Shown here: piece after piece, positions 17,557-26,891 of the stretch | Layout: each line of letters opens with the position of its first letter | Numbering within the stretch: the first letter of the stretch is position 1 | Assembly: GCF_003461245.1 (NCBI RefSeq) | Contig: NZ_QTWS01000012.1 | Location: 29,759 to 93,758, forward strand | DNA length: 64,000 nucleotides | Direction of reading: 5' to 3' | Source of the DNA: Blautia sp. AF19-10LB | GTDB taxonomy: Bacteria > Bacillota > Clostridia > Lachnospirales > Lachnospiraceae | The notes under the pieces: model-generated | The model's input: only the letters and a program-made list of their open reading frames with translations | The model's database searches: none | Told to the model about the DNA's origin: nothing | Program-made: the position numbers and the translations under genes

Positions 17557-18483
17557 ATGGCATCAGTAAAATTGACTGAGCTGATGAAGGAAAGACAACT
17601 CCTTTCTTTTGAATTGTTCCCGCCCAAGACCGACAAGGGTATGGAGAATCTTCCGGGAACGATCGAGCATCTTTGTCAGTTTGAACCAGAATATATCTCT
17701 GTTACATACGGAGCCGGAGGCGGCAATGTAGGAGCGAACAGAGAAGTATGTCAGATGGTAAAGAAAGCCGGTACTGTTCCGGTAACTCATTTTACGGTTA
17801 TCAAGAACACCAAAGAAGGAATCAGGGACCAGCTTGAGACATACCTGAGAGAGGGCGTTGATCACATCCTTGCTCTTCGTGGGGATTTCCCGAGAGGAGA
17901 ACACTCCACGGGCGGAGATTTTAACTATGCGACAGATCTTGTCAAGTTTATCCGCCGGGAATTTGGAGACAAGTTTGAAATTGCAGTAGCAGGTTCGCCG
18001 GAAGGGCATATCGCATGCCGCAGCCTGGATGCAGATGTTTCCGTCCTTAAGATGAAACAGGACAATGGTGCTGATTATATCATGACGCAGCTCTGCTGGG
18101 ATATGGAGCAGTTCGCACGCTGGCAGGACAAGATCCGCAAGGCCGGTGTCACGATGCCGATCGATGTAGGGATCATGCCGATCCTGGATCAGGCAGCTAC
18201 GATCAGCATGGCTCTTTCACGTAATGGCTGTGTTATGGATCGAGAACTTTCCAGACTTATCTCTAAATACTGGATCTTCCCGAATCCGTTCGATAAAGCA
18301 CCATTCGACGATAACCTTGAACAGAAGAAAGAAGATTTCAAGAAAGCCGGTATTGAGTACACGATCAGGCAGATTGACAAATACCGTGCTCTTGGCGTAG
18401 AAGGTATCCACCTGTATGCGCTGAATAAATGGAAAGACGTAAGCGAGATCATCAATGCATCTGGCATGCGTACACTAATATGA
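17557..18483 (+). CDS. metF: 5,10-methylenetetrahydrofolate reductase
   Basis: A 308-residue FAD-dependent TIM-barrel enzyme. Visible family motifs are SFELFPPKT, the YGAGGG loop, ILALRGDFP and AGSPEGH. It reduces methylene-THF to methyl-THF, the last step of the Wood-Ljungdahl methyl branch. No metV or rnfC2-like partner adjoins it, unlike some acetogens. The enzyme purified from Peptostreptococcus (now Blautia) productus was reported to be a homo-oligomeric NADH-dependent type, which would fit. TAAGGAGG precedes the ATG. Confidence 0.94.
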   Translation: MASVKLTELMKERQLLSFELFPPKTDKGMENLPGTIEHLCQFEPEYISVTYGAGGGNVGANREVCQMVKKAGTVPVTHFTVIKNTKEGIRDQLETYLREGVDHILALRGDFPRGEHSTGGDFNYATDLVKFIRREFGDKFEIAVAGSPEGHIACRSLDADVSVLKMKQDNGADYIMTQLCWDMEQFARWQDKIRKAGVTMPIDVGIMPILDQAATISMALSRNGCVMDRELSRLISKYWIFPNPFDKAPFDDNLEQKKEDFKKAGIEYTIRQIDKYRALGVEGIHLYALNKWKDVSEIINASGMRTLI

Positions 18484-18511
18484 AAATAGAGTAGGAGGCA
18501 CTCTTTAAGTT

Positions 18512-19282
18512 ATGGCACATGTGATTGCTGTCGCCGGTAAAGGCGGCGTAGGTAAAACTACTTTATGTGGAATGCTGATCCAGTATCTCTGCGAACAGAA
18601 CAAAGGACCGATCCTTGCAGTTGATGCAGATGCGAATTCCAACCTGAACGAAGTCCTGGGAGTAAAGGTTGACACAACTCTCGGTGATGTACGTGAGGAG
18701 ATCGCACAGGCAGAGATCGCAAAGGAAAACCCGATTCCGAAAGGAATGTCCAAGGCAGATTATGCTGAACTCAGATTTGAGGATGCACTGGTTGAGGAAG
18801 ATGATTTTGATCTGCTCGTAATGGGCAGAACACAGGGAAAGGGCTGCTACTGTTATGTAAACGGCCTGCTTCAGGCTCAGCTTGCCAAGTATCAGAATCA
18901 TTATCCATATATCGTAGTAGATAACGAAGCAGGTATGGAGCATATCAGCAGAGGCGTTCTTCCGTCCATGCAGACTGCGATCCTGGTGAGCGACTGCTCC
19001 CGAAGAGGAATCCAGGCTGTTGGAAGGATCGCGAAACTGATCGATGAATGCGGAATGAAACCGGACACGGTAGGACTGATCGTCAACCGTGCACCGAAGG
19101 GAGAACTGAATGACGGGATCAAAGAAGAGATCGCCAATCAGGGACTTCATCTTCTCGGTGTAGTACCGCAGGATGAAACTGTTTATGAATATGACTGTGA
19201 TGGCAAACCTACAGCCAGTCTTCCGGAGGACAATCCGGTCAAGAAGGCATTAAGGGAAATTGCCGGCAAGTTAAGTTTATAA
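18512..19282 (+). CDS. cooC: CO dehydrogenase maturation ATPase CooC
   Basis: A 256-residue MinD/NifH-like P-loop ATPase. The deviant Walker A GKGGVGKTT is at residues 9-17, and a CYC metal site is at residues 112-114, as in CooC proteins that bind Ni or Zn between two subunits. It inserts nickel into the CODH C-cluster using ATP. It lies between metF and cooS. A second, diverged copy (acsF) follows cooS. Confidence 0.92.
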   Translation: MAHVIAVAGKGGVGKTTLCGMLIQYLCEQNKGPILAVDADANSNLNEVLGVKVDTTLGDVREEIAQAEIAKENPIPKGMSKADYAELRFEDALVEEDDFDLLVMGRTQGKGCYCYVNGLLQAQLAKYQNHYPYIVVDNEAGMEHISRGVLPSMQTAILVSDCSRRGIQAVGRIAKLIDECGMKPDTVGLIVNRAPKGELNDGIKEEIANQGLHLLGVVPQDETVYEYDCDGKPTASLPEDNPVKKALREIAGKLSL

Positions 19283-19324
19283 TCATGATTTTCCTGCGAT
19301 CACAGCAGGAGAATTTATAACAGA

Positions 19325-19356
19325 TGCTGAACAATACAGGATTCAGCAGATTTTTT
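19325..19356 (+). terminator. Probable terminator or attenuator between cooC and cooS
   Basis: The TGCTGAA/TTCAGCA stem has a 10-base loop and is followed by GA and T6. It would separate metF-cooC from the strongly expressed cooS-acsB group or reduce read-through. Confidence 0.6.
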
Positions 19357-19469
19357 ACAGGAAAATAACCCATGGGCGGGGATGGGTTCTGTCTGGAGGG
19401 TTATTATATAAAACTTTATAGAAAGGTAAAAATACATGACTCATCATGTATAATAAAAGGAGGTCTATA

Positions 19470-21362
19470 ATGAGTGAATTCAAATTAACTACAGTGGAAG
19501 AATTTGAAGCTGCTACCAACCGACTGTTGGAAACTGGCGCAAAGGTAGGCGCAGACGCTTGGCAGTTCCGTGTAAAAAACCAGACTCCACACTGTAAGTT
19601 CGGTGAGCAGGGTATCTGCTGCCGTATCTGTTCCATGGGACCATGTCGTATTACTCCAAAGGCTCCGAGAGGAATCTGCGGATGCGATGCACACGGTATC
19701 GTAGGAAGAAACTTCCTTCGCTTCACAGCAGGCGGAGCAGCTACACATTCCGATCATGGACGTGAGATCTGTATCACCCTCGGACATGCAAAAGAAGGCG
19801 GCGACTATCAGGTAAAAGATCCTGAGAAACTGATCCGTATCGCAAAAGAATGGGGCGTTGAGACAGAGGGCAAAGACATCTACGATCTTGCTCATGAGAT
19901 GTCTGACCTGGCTCAGGAAGAATACGGAAAGATCAGAGGCATTTCCAGATGGCTTAAGAGAGCACCTCAGCATACACAGGATCTGTGGCACGAAGCAGGA
20001 ATCGAGCCAAGAGCAATCGACCGTGAGGTTTCCTGTGCATTACATATGACCCATATGGGTAACACCTGCAAACCGGAGGCACTGATCCGTCAGGCACTTC
20101 GTAACGGACTTTCTGATGGATGGGGCGGTTCCATGTGTGGAACAGAGTTCTCTGACGTACTGTTCGGAACTCCGAAGCCGATCGAAACAGAAGCAAACCT
20201 TGGCGTTATGAACGCAGAAAACGTAAACATCGTAGTACACGGACATGATCCGAGTCTTTCTGAGATGATCTGTGAAGTTGCAGACAGCAAAGAAATGATC
20301 GACTACGCAAAATCCATGGGTGCAAAAGGCATCACTATTTCCGGTGTATGTTGTACATCAAACGAAGTAGCTATGCGTCGTGGTATCCCGATGGCTGGTA
20401 ACTTCTTACAGCAGGAAAACGTTGTTCTGACCGGTGCATGTGAAGCGATCGTTGTTGACGTTCAGTGTATCTTCCCGGCATTAGGACCTCTGAGCAAATG
20501 TTTCCATACTAAATTCATCACAACTTCTCCGATCTGTCAGATGCCAGATTCCGAATTCATCGAATTCAGCGCAGGCGCAGCAGGAGAAAAAGCACGTCAG
20601 ATCGTTAAACTGGCATGTGAGAACTTCAAGAACAGAAAACCGGATCTCGTATATATCCCGGATATGAAACAGAAAGCAACTGTTGGATACTCTGTTGAAG
20701 CAATCGTTAAGACACTTGACGGTGTAACAAACTCTCAGGTAGATGAGACAGGAACAACCAAACCTCTCCTTGAGTGCATCACATCTGGTGTTATCCGTGG
20801 TGCAGTTGCAATGGTTGGATGTAACAACCCGAAGATCAGACCTGACTCCGCTCATATCGAGCTGATGAAGAAACTGCTTGCAAACGATATCGTTATCATC
20901 GCTTCCGGATGTTCAGCACAGGCAGCAGCAAAAGCCGGCCTTATGGACAAAGCAGCCAAAGACCTCTGCGGTGCAGGACTGAAACGTGTCTGTGAGCTTG
21001 CGGACATCCCGCCAGTATTACACATGGGATCCTGTGTAGATATCAGCCGTATGCTGATCCTCGCATCTGAACTTGCAAAGGATTCCGGACTTAACATTTC
21101 CCAGCTTCCAGTAGTAGGATGTGCTCCTGAGTGGATGTCTGAGAAAGCTGTTTCCATCGGAAACTACGTAGTAGCAACAGGTCTTGATACCTTCCTTGGC
21201 GTAGATCCATATGTATCCGGATCTGATCAGGTGGCAGGACTTCTTACCGAAGGTGTTCGTGACTGGGTAGAAGCTGCTTACACAGTAGAAAAAGACATTG
21301 ACAAATTAGGCGATCTGATGATCGAGAGAATCGAAGAGAAGAGAGCAGCTCTCGGCATCTGA
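19470..21362 (+). CDS. cooS: Anaerobic Ni-CO dehydrogenase catalytic subunit
   Basis: 630 residues, normal for CODH alpha (acsA/cooS). The N-terminal cysteine run CKFGEQGICCRICSMGPC holds the D- and B-cluster ligands. Further Cys in GVCCTSNE, VDVQCIFP, VGCNNPK, ASGCSAQAA and HMGSC fit the Ni-Fe-S C-cluster. It reduces CO2 to CO, which travels to acetyl-CoA synthase. Start taken at the ATG at 19470 after AAGGAGG; an upstream in-frame ATG at 19446 lies before the ribosome binding site. The gene has the strongly biased codons of a highly expressed protein. Confidence 0.97.
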   Translation: MSEFKLTTVEEFEAATNRLLETGAKVGADAWQFRVKNQTPHCKFGEQGICCRICSMGPCRITPKAPRGICGCDAHGIVGRNFLRFTAGGAATHSDHGREICITLGHAKEGGDYQVKDPEKLIRIAKEWGVETEGKDIYDLAHEMSDLAQEEYGKIRGISRWLKRAPQHTQDLWHEAGIEPRAIDREVSCALHMTHMGNTCKPEALIRQALRNGLSDGWGGSMCGTEFSDVLFGTPKPIETEANLGVMNAENVNIVVHGHDPSLSEMICEVADSKEMIDYAKSMGAKGITISGVCCTSNEVAMRRGIPMAGNFLQQENVVLTGACEAIVVDVQCIFPALGPLSKCFHTKFITTSPICQMPDSEFIEFSAGAAGEKARQIVKLACENFKNRKPDLVYIPDMKQKATVGYSVEAIVKTLDGVTNSQVDETGTTKPLLECITSGVIRGAVAMVGCNNPKIRPDSAHIELMKKLLANDIVIIASGCSAQAAAKAGLMDKAAKDLCGAGLKRVCELADIPPVLHMGSCVDISRMLILASELAKDSGLNISQLPVVGCAPEWMSEKAVSIGNYVVATGLDTFLGVDPYVSGSDQVAGLLTEGVRDWVEAAYTVEKDIDKLGDLMIERIEEKRAALGI

Positions 21363-21386
21363 TAGCAGGAAAGGCGCGATTAACTT

Positions 21387-22160
21387 ATGAAAATAGCAGT
21401 AACCGGTAAAGGCGGAGTAGGAAAGACAACTTTTGCGGCAACACTTGCCAGATTATACGCAGACGAAGGAAAGAAGGTCCTTGCGGCAGATGTAGACCCG
21501 GATGCAAATCTAGGTCTGGCACTTGGATTTGACGAGGAAACACTGGATTCCATCGTACCGATCTCCAGAATGCGTAAGCTGGTGGAGGAGCGTACCGGAG
21601 CCAACAGTCAGAATCAGTTTTATAAACTGAACCCGAAGGTAGACGATATCCCGGATACCTACGGCAAGACCTGCAATGGCGTGAAACTGCTTGTCCTTGG
21701 TACCGTGGAAACAGGTGGGGGCGGCTGTGTCTGTCCGGAGCATGTCATGTTGAAACGGATCATTAATAATCTTGTGATTCACAGGGACGATGTGGTGATC
21801 CTTGATATGGAAGCCGGTCTGGAGCATCTGGGCCGGGGCACCACGGAAAGCATGGATGAATTTATTGTAGTGATTGAACCAGGGGCAAGAAGTGTGCAGA
21901 CCTACAAAAATGTAAAACGACTTGCCAAAGATCTCGGTGTCGCACAGGTCAAAGTTGTGGCAAATAAAGTAAGGAACGAGGACGATGAAGCATTCATCCG
22001 TTCCAGGATCCCGGCAGAAGATCTTCTTGGAATGATCCACTACAACACAGAAGTTATAGACGCTGACCGTCAGGGAAAATCCCCTTACGATTTCAGCCAG
22101 ACTGTAACGGCTGAAATAACAAAAATAAAAGAAAAGATTGACCAGAACTCAAGTCTTTAA
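21387..22160 (+). CDS. acsF: AcsF-type maturation ATPase for acetyl-CoA synthase/CODH
   Basis: A 257-residue CooC-family ATPase with GKGGVGKTT at residues 7-15 and a CVC metal motif at 114-116 (GGGGCVCPE). It is encoded between cooS and acsB, where acetogens carry acsF. AcsF is thought to help nickel loading of the acetyl-CoA synthase A-cluster; the exact division of work with CooC is not settled. Confidence 0.88.
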   Translation: MKIAVTGKGGVGKTTFAATLARLYADEGKKVLAADVDPDANLGLALGFDEETLDSIVPISRMRKLVEERTGANSQNQFYKLNPKVDDIPDTYGKTCNGVKLLVLGTVETGGGGCVCPEHVMLKRIINNLVIHRDDVVILDMEAGLEHLGRGTTESMDEFIVVIEPGARSVQTYKNVKRLAKDLGVAQVKVVANKVRNEDDEAFIRSRIPAEDLLGMIHYNTEVIDADRQGKSPYDFSQTVTAEITKIKEKIDQNSSL

Positions 22161-22177
22161 AAACAGGAGGTATTAAC

Positions 22178-24307
22178 GTGACTTTATTTGATAGAGTATT
22201 CGGCGGAAATGATGCTGTATATGGTTTAACAGAGGGCGCTATCGACGGAGCAATCGCTCAGTACGGCGAAGACAAAGCTGTCAGCTTCCCGAACACCGCT
22301 TACAGCCTTCCATGTTATTATGCTGTAACAGGAACAAAAGTTACAACATTAAAAGAATTAAAAGAAGCTCTTGGTGTTGTTAAAACACTTATGACAAGAG
22401 AAAAAAGATTAAACGATGCATTCATGTCAGGTGTTGCTACAGCACTCTGCGCAGAGTTCATCGAAGTTCTGAAATACATTGATGGTGCAACACCATACGA
22501 AGAACCATGCTACGGACATCTTGCAGATGCAGTGATCCGTGAACTTGGTGTACCGCTTGTAACAGGCGATATCCCTGGTGTAGCAGTAATCCTCGGAGCT
22601 GCTCCTACAACAGAAGAAGGTGTTGCTCTTGTTAAGAGCTATCAGGCACAGGGTATCCTCGTAACACTGGTTGGCGGAATCATCGACCAGGTTGCAGAAG
22701 CTGGAATGAAGACAGGCGCAAACGTTCGTGTTATCCCGCTTGGCAAAGACGTTACAGCAGTTATCCATGTAGTATCTGTAGCACTTCGTGCAGCTCTGAT
22801 CTTCGGTAACGTAAAACCTGGAGATGCAGGCACACTGATGAAATACACAATGGACCGTGTACCGGCATTCGTAAACGCATTCAAACCTCTGGATGACGTG
22901 ATCGTAGCTTGTGGTGCAGGTGCTATCGCACTTGGATTCCCGGTAGTTACAAACGAGACAGAGAATATCTTCCGCGTACCGAAGAGCCTTATCGTTCAGG
23001 AAGATGTAAGCAAATTCAATGCTACATCCCTGGAAGCACGTGACATCAAGATCAAGATCACAAACATCGATATCCCGGTTGCTTTCGCATCCGCATTCGA
23101 AGGTGAGATCATCCGTCGTAAAGACATGCAGGTTGAATTCGATGGTTCCCGTGTTGACTGTGCAGAGCTTGTACAGACCTGTGACGCTTCTGAGATCGAA
23201 GATCACAAGATCACAGTAGTTGGACCGGAAGTAGACGACATGGAACTTGGAAGCAAGAACAGCATCGCATATGTTGTTAAAGTTGCAGGCAAGAACATGC
23301 AGGCAGACTTCGAACCGGTTATCGAGCGTAAATTCCACAACTACATCAACTGTATCGAGGGTGTATACCACACAGGACAGCGTGATATGCAGCGTATCCG
23401 TATCAGCATCGAAGCATTCAACGCAGGCTTCAAGATCAAACATATCGGTGAAGTTCTTTACGCTTCTGTCAAGAACGAATTCGACGCAGTTGTTGACAAA
23501 TGTGAAGTTGTTATCTATACAGATCCGGCAGAATGTACAAGAATCCGTCATGAGGTTGCTATCCCGACCTTCGACAAACGTGATGAGCGTCTTGACACTC
23601 TGACAGATGAGTCTGTAGATGTATACTACAGCTGTATCCTCTGCCAGGCATTCTCTCCAAGCCACGTATGTGTCGTAACACCAGAGAGACTTGGTCTTTG
23701 CGGTGCCGTTTCATGGCTGGATGCAAAAGCTACACATCAGCTTGATCCTAACGGACCTTGCCAGATCATCACCAAAGAGCGTCCGATCGATGAGAACCTT
23801 GGTTCTTACGAAGACGTTGATGAAGCAGTTCAGAAATTCTCACAGGGTGCTCTGGAGCACGTTACACTGTACTCCATCATGCAGGATCCTATGACTTCCT
23901 GTGGATGCTTCGAATGTATCTGTGGTATCGAGCCATTCTCCAATGGTGTAGTTATCGCTAACCGTGAGTATGCAGGCATGACACCTCTTGGAATGACCTT
24001 CCCAGAAATGGCTTCCATGACAGGCGGCGGTGTTCAGACTCCTGGATTCATGGGACATGGAAAACACTTCATCTCCTCTAAGAAATTCATGAAGGCTGAA
24101 GGCGGTATCGAACGTATCGTATGGATGCCAAAAGAACTGAAAGAATTCGTTGCAGAACGTCTGAACAAGACAGCTCAGGAACTCTACGGAATCGAAAACT
24201 TCACAGACATGATCGGTGATGAGACCGTAGCAGAAGATCCAGAAACACTGGTAGCATTCCTGACAGAAAAAGGACATCCGGCACTTGGAATGGATCCGAT
24301 GATGTAA
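22178..24307 (+). CDS. acsB: Acetyl-CoA synthase (CODH/ACS beta subunit)
   Basis: 709 residues. The A-cluster ligands are all present: Cys486 and Cys489 (SCILC), Cys498 (HVC), Cys508 (LCG), and the Cys575-Gly-Cys577 motif binding the proximal and distal nickel. Each is offset by 20 from the Moorella enzyme (506/509/518/528, 595-597). It joins CO, the methyl group from the corrinoid protein and CoA into acetyl-CoA. AGGAGG precedes the start. Confidence 0.97.
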   Translation: MTLFDRVFGGNDAVYGLTEGAIDGAIAQYGEDKAVSFPNTAYSLPCYYAVTGTKVTTLKELKEALGVVKTLMTREKRLNDAFMSGVATALCAEFIEVLKYIDGATPYEEPCYGHLADAVIRELGVPLVTGDIPGVAVILGAAPTTEEGVALVKSYQAQGILVTLVGGIIDQVAEAGMKTGANVRVIPLGKDVTAVIHVVSVALRAALIFGNVKPGDAGTLMKYTMDRVPAFVNAFKPLDDVIVACGAGAIALGFPVVTNETENIFRVPKSLIVQEDVSKFNATSLEARDIKIKITNIDIPVAFASAFEGEIIRRKDMQVEFDGSRVDCAELVQTCDASEIEDHKITVVGPEVDDMELGSKNSIAYVVKVAGKNMQADFEPVIERKFHNYINCIEGVYHTGQRDMQRIRISIEAFNAGFKIKHIGEVLYASVKNEFDAVVDKCEVVIYTDPAECTRIRHEVAIPTFDKRDERLDTLTDESVDVYYSCILCQAFSPSHVCVVTPERLGLCGAVSWLDAKATHQLDPNGPCQIITKERPIDENLGSYEDVDEAVQKFSQGALEHVTLYSIMQDPMTSCGCFECICGIEPFSNGVVIANREYAGMTPLGMTFPEMASMTGGGVQTPGFMGHGKHFISSKKFMKAEGGIERIVWMPKELKEFVAERLNKTAQELYGIENFTDMIGDETVAEDPETLVAFLTEKGHPALGMDPMM

Positions 24308-24350
24308 TCTCCGCAAAGGGAATGAATGCTTGCATTCATTCCCTGGGAGA
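24308..24350 (+). terminator. Strong stem-loop after acsB without U-tract
   Basis: TCTCC (24308-24312) pairs with GGAGA (24346-24350), and AGGGAATGAATGC pairs perfectly with GCATTCATTCCCT. The following bases ATTAATCTTAA are a poor U-tract, so it may be a weak terminator or an mRNA-stabilising/processing hairpin. Confidence 0.6.
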
Positions 24351-24425
24351 TTAATCTTAAATTGTTTATGGAATGCATTACGTTACAATTTTTGATATTT
24401 TTTTAACATAAATAGCCAACTTCCC

Positions 24426-24454
24426 TTGTAACTGGCGATTTTATGTAGTATAAT
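24426..24454 (+). promoter_or_regulatory. Sigma-A promoter of acsD-acsC-acsE
   Basis: TTGTAA (24426-24431), 17 bases, perfect TATAAT (24449-24454), 48 bases before acsD. Confidence 0.78.
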
Positions 24455-24502
24455 GCTATTTGCTATTTGAGTTATTAATAATTAAGAGGAGGCTTATGAG
24501 AA

Positions 24503-25444
24503 ATGCCGTTTAATCAGAAACCACAGAAATTTAATGCAAAGATTAACGCTGTCACAATCGGAAGCGGAGATAAGACTGTGACAATCGGTGGAGAAAATTC
24601 TTTCCCGTTCTATACATTTGATGCACCAACAGAGAACACAGCCAAAATCGGTGTAGAGATCTCTGACCTTGGACTGGATGAATTTTCAGAAGGTGTAAAA
24701 GCTTATTATGAAGGAGCTACAACAATGGCTGAGATCGCTCAGAAAGCAGCAGCTATTGAAGGAGCTGATTTTGTTGCTCTGATCCTGGATGGTGGAGACC
24801 CGAACGGAGCAAACAAATCTATCGAAGAACTTATCGAGGTTGTTAAAGAAGTGGCTGGCGCTATCGACTGTCCACTTGTTGTAGAAGGATGCAAGAACGT
24901 AGAGAAGGATGCGGAACTTCTCCCGAAAGTTGCAGAAGTTCTTCAGGGAAGAAATGCACTTCTTCTTTCCGAAAAAGAAGAAAACTACAAAGCAATCGGT
25001 GCAGCAGCAGGTCTTGCTTACAATCAGATCGTTGGTGCTGAATCAGCCGTTGATATCAACCTTGCAAAACAGTTAAACGTTGTTACTACACAGCTTGGTG
25101 TTGATGCGAAGAAGATCGTTATGAACATCGGTAGTGCAGCAGCTGGTTACGGATATGAGTACGTAGTTTCTACTATGGACCGTATCAAAGGTGCAGCATT
25201 AGGTCAGAGCGACAATATGCTGCAGATGCCTATTATTACTCCAGTATCCGCAGAGACATGGGCAGTAAAAGAAGCTACAGCTTCTGAAGCTGATATGCCT
25301 GAATGGGGATCAGCAGACGAGCGTGGAATCGATATGGAAGTTATGACTGCAGCAGCAGACCTTGCTGCTGGTTCTGATGCCGTAATCTTAAGACATCCGG
25401 AATCTGTTAAGACAATTTCCAAACTGATCAAAGCACTTGCTTAA
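24503..25444 (+). CDS. acsD: Corrinoid/iron-sulfur protein small subunit (CODH/ACS delta)
   Basis: A 313-residue TIM-barrel protein with the delta-subunit pattern (VTIGGENSFPFYTFDA, GVEISDL, ALILDGGDPNG, IVMNIGSAAAGYGYEY). It forms a heterodimer with AcsC and carries the methyl group from methyl-THF to acetyl-CoA synthase. It has its own promoter and is separated from acsC by 25 bases. Confidence 0.95.
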   Translation: MPFNQKPQKFNAKINAVTIGSGDKTVTIGGENSFPFYTFDAPTENTAKIGVEISDLGLDEFSEGVKAYYEGATTMAEIAQKAAAIEGADFVALILDGGDPNGANKSIEELIEVVKEVAGAIDCPLVVEGCKNVEKDAELLPKVAEVLQGRNALLLSEKEENYKAIGAAAGLAYNQIVGAESAVDINLAKQLNVVTTQLGVDAKKIVMNIGSAAAGYGYEYVVSTMDRIKGAALGQSDNMLQMPIITPVSAETWAVKEATASEADMPEWGSADERGIDMEVMTAAADLAAGSDAVILRHPESVKTISKLIKALA

Positions 25445-25469
25445 GGAATAATAGGAGGAATAAATAGCT

Positions 25470-26816
25470 ATGGCACTGAATGGTATTCAGATTTTTAAAT
25501 TAACACCAAAGAAAAACTGTAAGGAATGTGGATGTCCGACATGTATGGCTTTCTCTATGAAAGTTGCACAGGGCGCTATGCAGATCGAACAGTGTCCACA
25601 TATGTCTGACGAAGCACTGGCTTCCCTGTCTGAGGCAACTGCTCCGCCGATGAAGACAATCAAGATCGGAACAGGCGATGCAGAGTTCACTCTCGGAGGA
25701 GAGACTGTTCTGTTCAGACATGAAAAAACATTCGTAAGCAAACCAAGATACGCTGTATCTCTTTGCACATGCATGGATGATGCAGAAGTTGATGCGAAGC
25801 TTGCAGCAATCCCACATGTAGACTATGACCGTATCGGTGAGAGAATGCATGTAGAACTTGTATACGTAAACTGCAGCGCAGATGCAGATGCTGCCAAATA
25901 CACAGCACTTGTAGAAAAAGCAAAAGGCCTTGGAAGAACTCTCGTTCTTGGATGTACAGATCCTGAGATCGCTAAAGCTGCTCTTGAAGTATGCAAGGAT
26001 GGCAAACCGGTTCTTAACGGAGCTAACGCTGACAACTATGAAGCAATGAACGCAGTTGCTACAGAAGCTGGCGTAGTTCTCGGAGTATCCGGAAAAGACT
26101 TAAACGAGCTCTATGATACCGTAGCAGCTCTTGAAAAACTTGGCAACAAGAACCTTGTTCTTGACACAACAGGCGCTGACATCAAAGAAACCTTTGCAAA
26201 CACTGTACAGGTTCGTCGTGCAGCTCTGAAAGACCAGGATAGAACATTCGGATATCCGTCTATCGTAAACCTGGTTAAACTTGCTAAGGGTGACTATCAT
26301 TTACAGGCAGCACTTGCTTCCGTATTTACAATGAAATATGGTTCCATCATCGTTATGGAGCAGATGACATATGCAGAGGCACTTCCGCTGTTCGGTCTTC
26401 GTCAGAACGTTTACACAGACCCGCAGAAGCCGATGAAAGTAGAGCCGGGTATCTACCCACTCAACGGTGCAGACGAGAACTCCCTCGTTGTTACAACCGT
26501 AGACTTCGCTCTTACATACTTCGTGGTTTCCGGAGAGCTGGAGCGTTCCGGTGTTCCGCTTAACCTGGTTATCAACGATGCAGGCGGACTTTCCGTACTG
26601 ACATCCTGGGCTGCAGGTAAATTCTCCAGCACCAGCATTTCTGAGTACATCAAAGAAGAAGTTGAGCCGAAGGTTAAATGCCGTAAGCTCGTTATCCCTG
26701 GTAAAGTAGCAGTCCTCAAGGGCGACCTTGAAGCTAAACTTCCGGGATGGGAGATCATCGTAGGACCTAGAGAAGCAGTACAGCTTGTAAAATTCTTAAA
26801 GGATATGCAGGCATAA
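25470..26816 (+). CDS. acsC: Corrinoid/iron-sulfur protein large subunit (CODH/ACS gamma)
   Basis: 448 residues. The N-terminal [4Fe-4S] domain has Cys17, Cys20, Cys25 and Cys42, followed by a TIM barrel and a C-terminal B12-binding domain (around 320-440, with NDAGGLSVLTSWAAGKFS). The methyl group rides on the cobalt, and the cluster feeds electrons for reactivation of inactive Co(II). ATAGGAGG precedes the start. Confidence 0.96.
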   Translation: MALNGIQIFKLTPKKNCKECGCPTCMAFSMKVAQGAMQIEQCPHMSDEALASLSEATAPPMKTIKIGTGDAEFTLGGETVLFRHEKTFVSKPRYAVSLCTCMDDAEVDAKLAAIPHVDYDRIGERMHVELVYVNCSADADAAKYTALVEKAKGLGRTLVLGCTDPEIAKAALEVCKDGKPVLNGANADNYEAMNAVATEAGVVLGVSGKDLNELYDTVAALEKLGNKNLVLDTTGADIKETFANTVQVRRAALKDQDRTFGYPSIVNLVKLAKGDYHLQAALASVFTMKYGSIIVMEQMTYAEALPLFGLRQNVYTDPQKPMKVEPGIYPLNGADENSLVVTTVDFALTYFVVSGELERSGVPLNLVINDAGGLSVLTSWAAGKFSSTSISEYIKEEVEPKVKCRKLVIPGKVAVLKGDLEAKLPGWEIIVGPREAVQLVKFLKDMQA

Positions 26817-26838
26817 TTGCCGCATAAAAATAAAATAA

Positions 26839-26866
26839 TGTTCAGGGAGTGAACCTCCCTGAAACA
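26839..26866 (+). other. Intercistronic stem-loop between acsC and acsE
   Basis: TTCAGGGAG pairs with CTCCCTGAA around a TGAAC loop, with no U-tract. It probably stabilises or processes the mRNA to set subunit ratios. Confidence 0.6.
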
Positions 26867-26891
26867 TAAAAATGAAAAGGAGATTCAGGGT

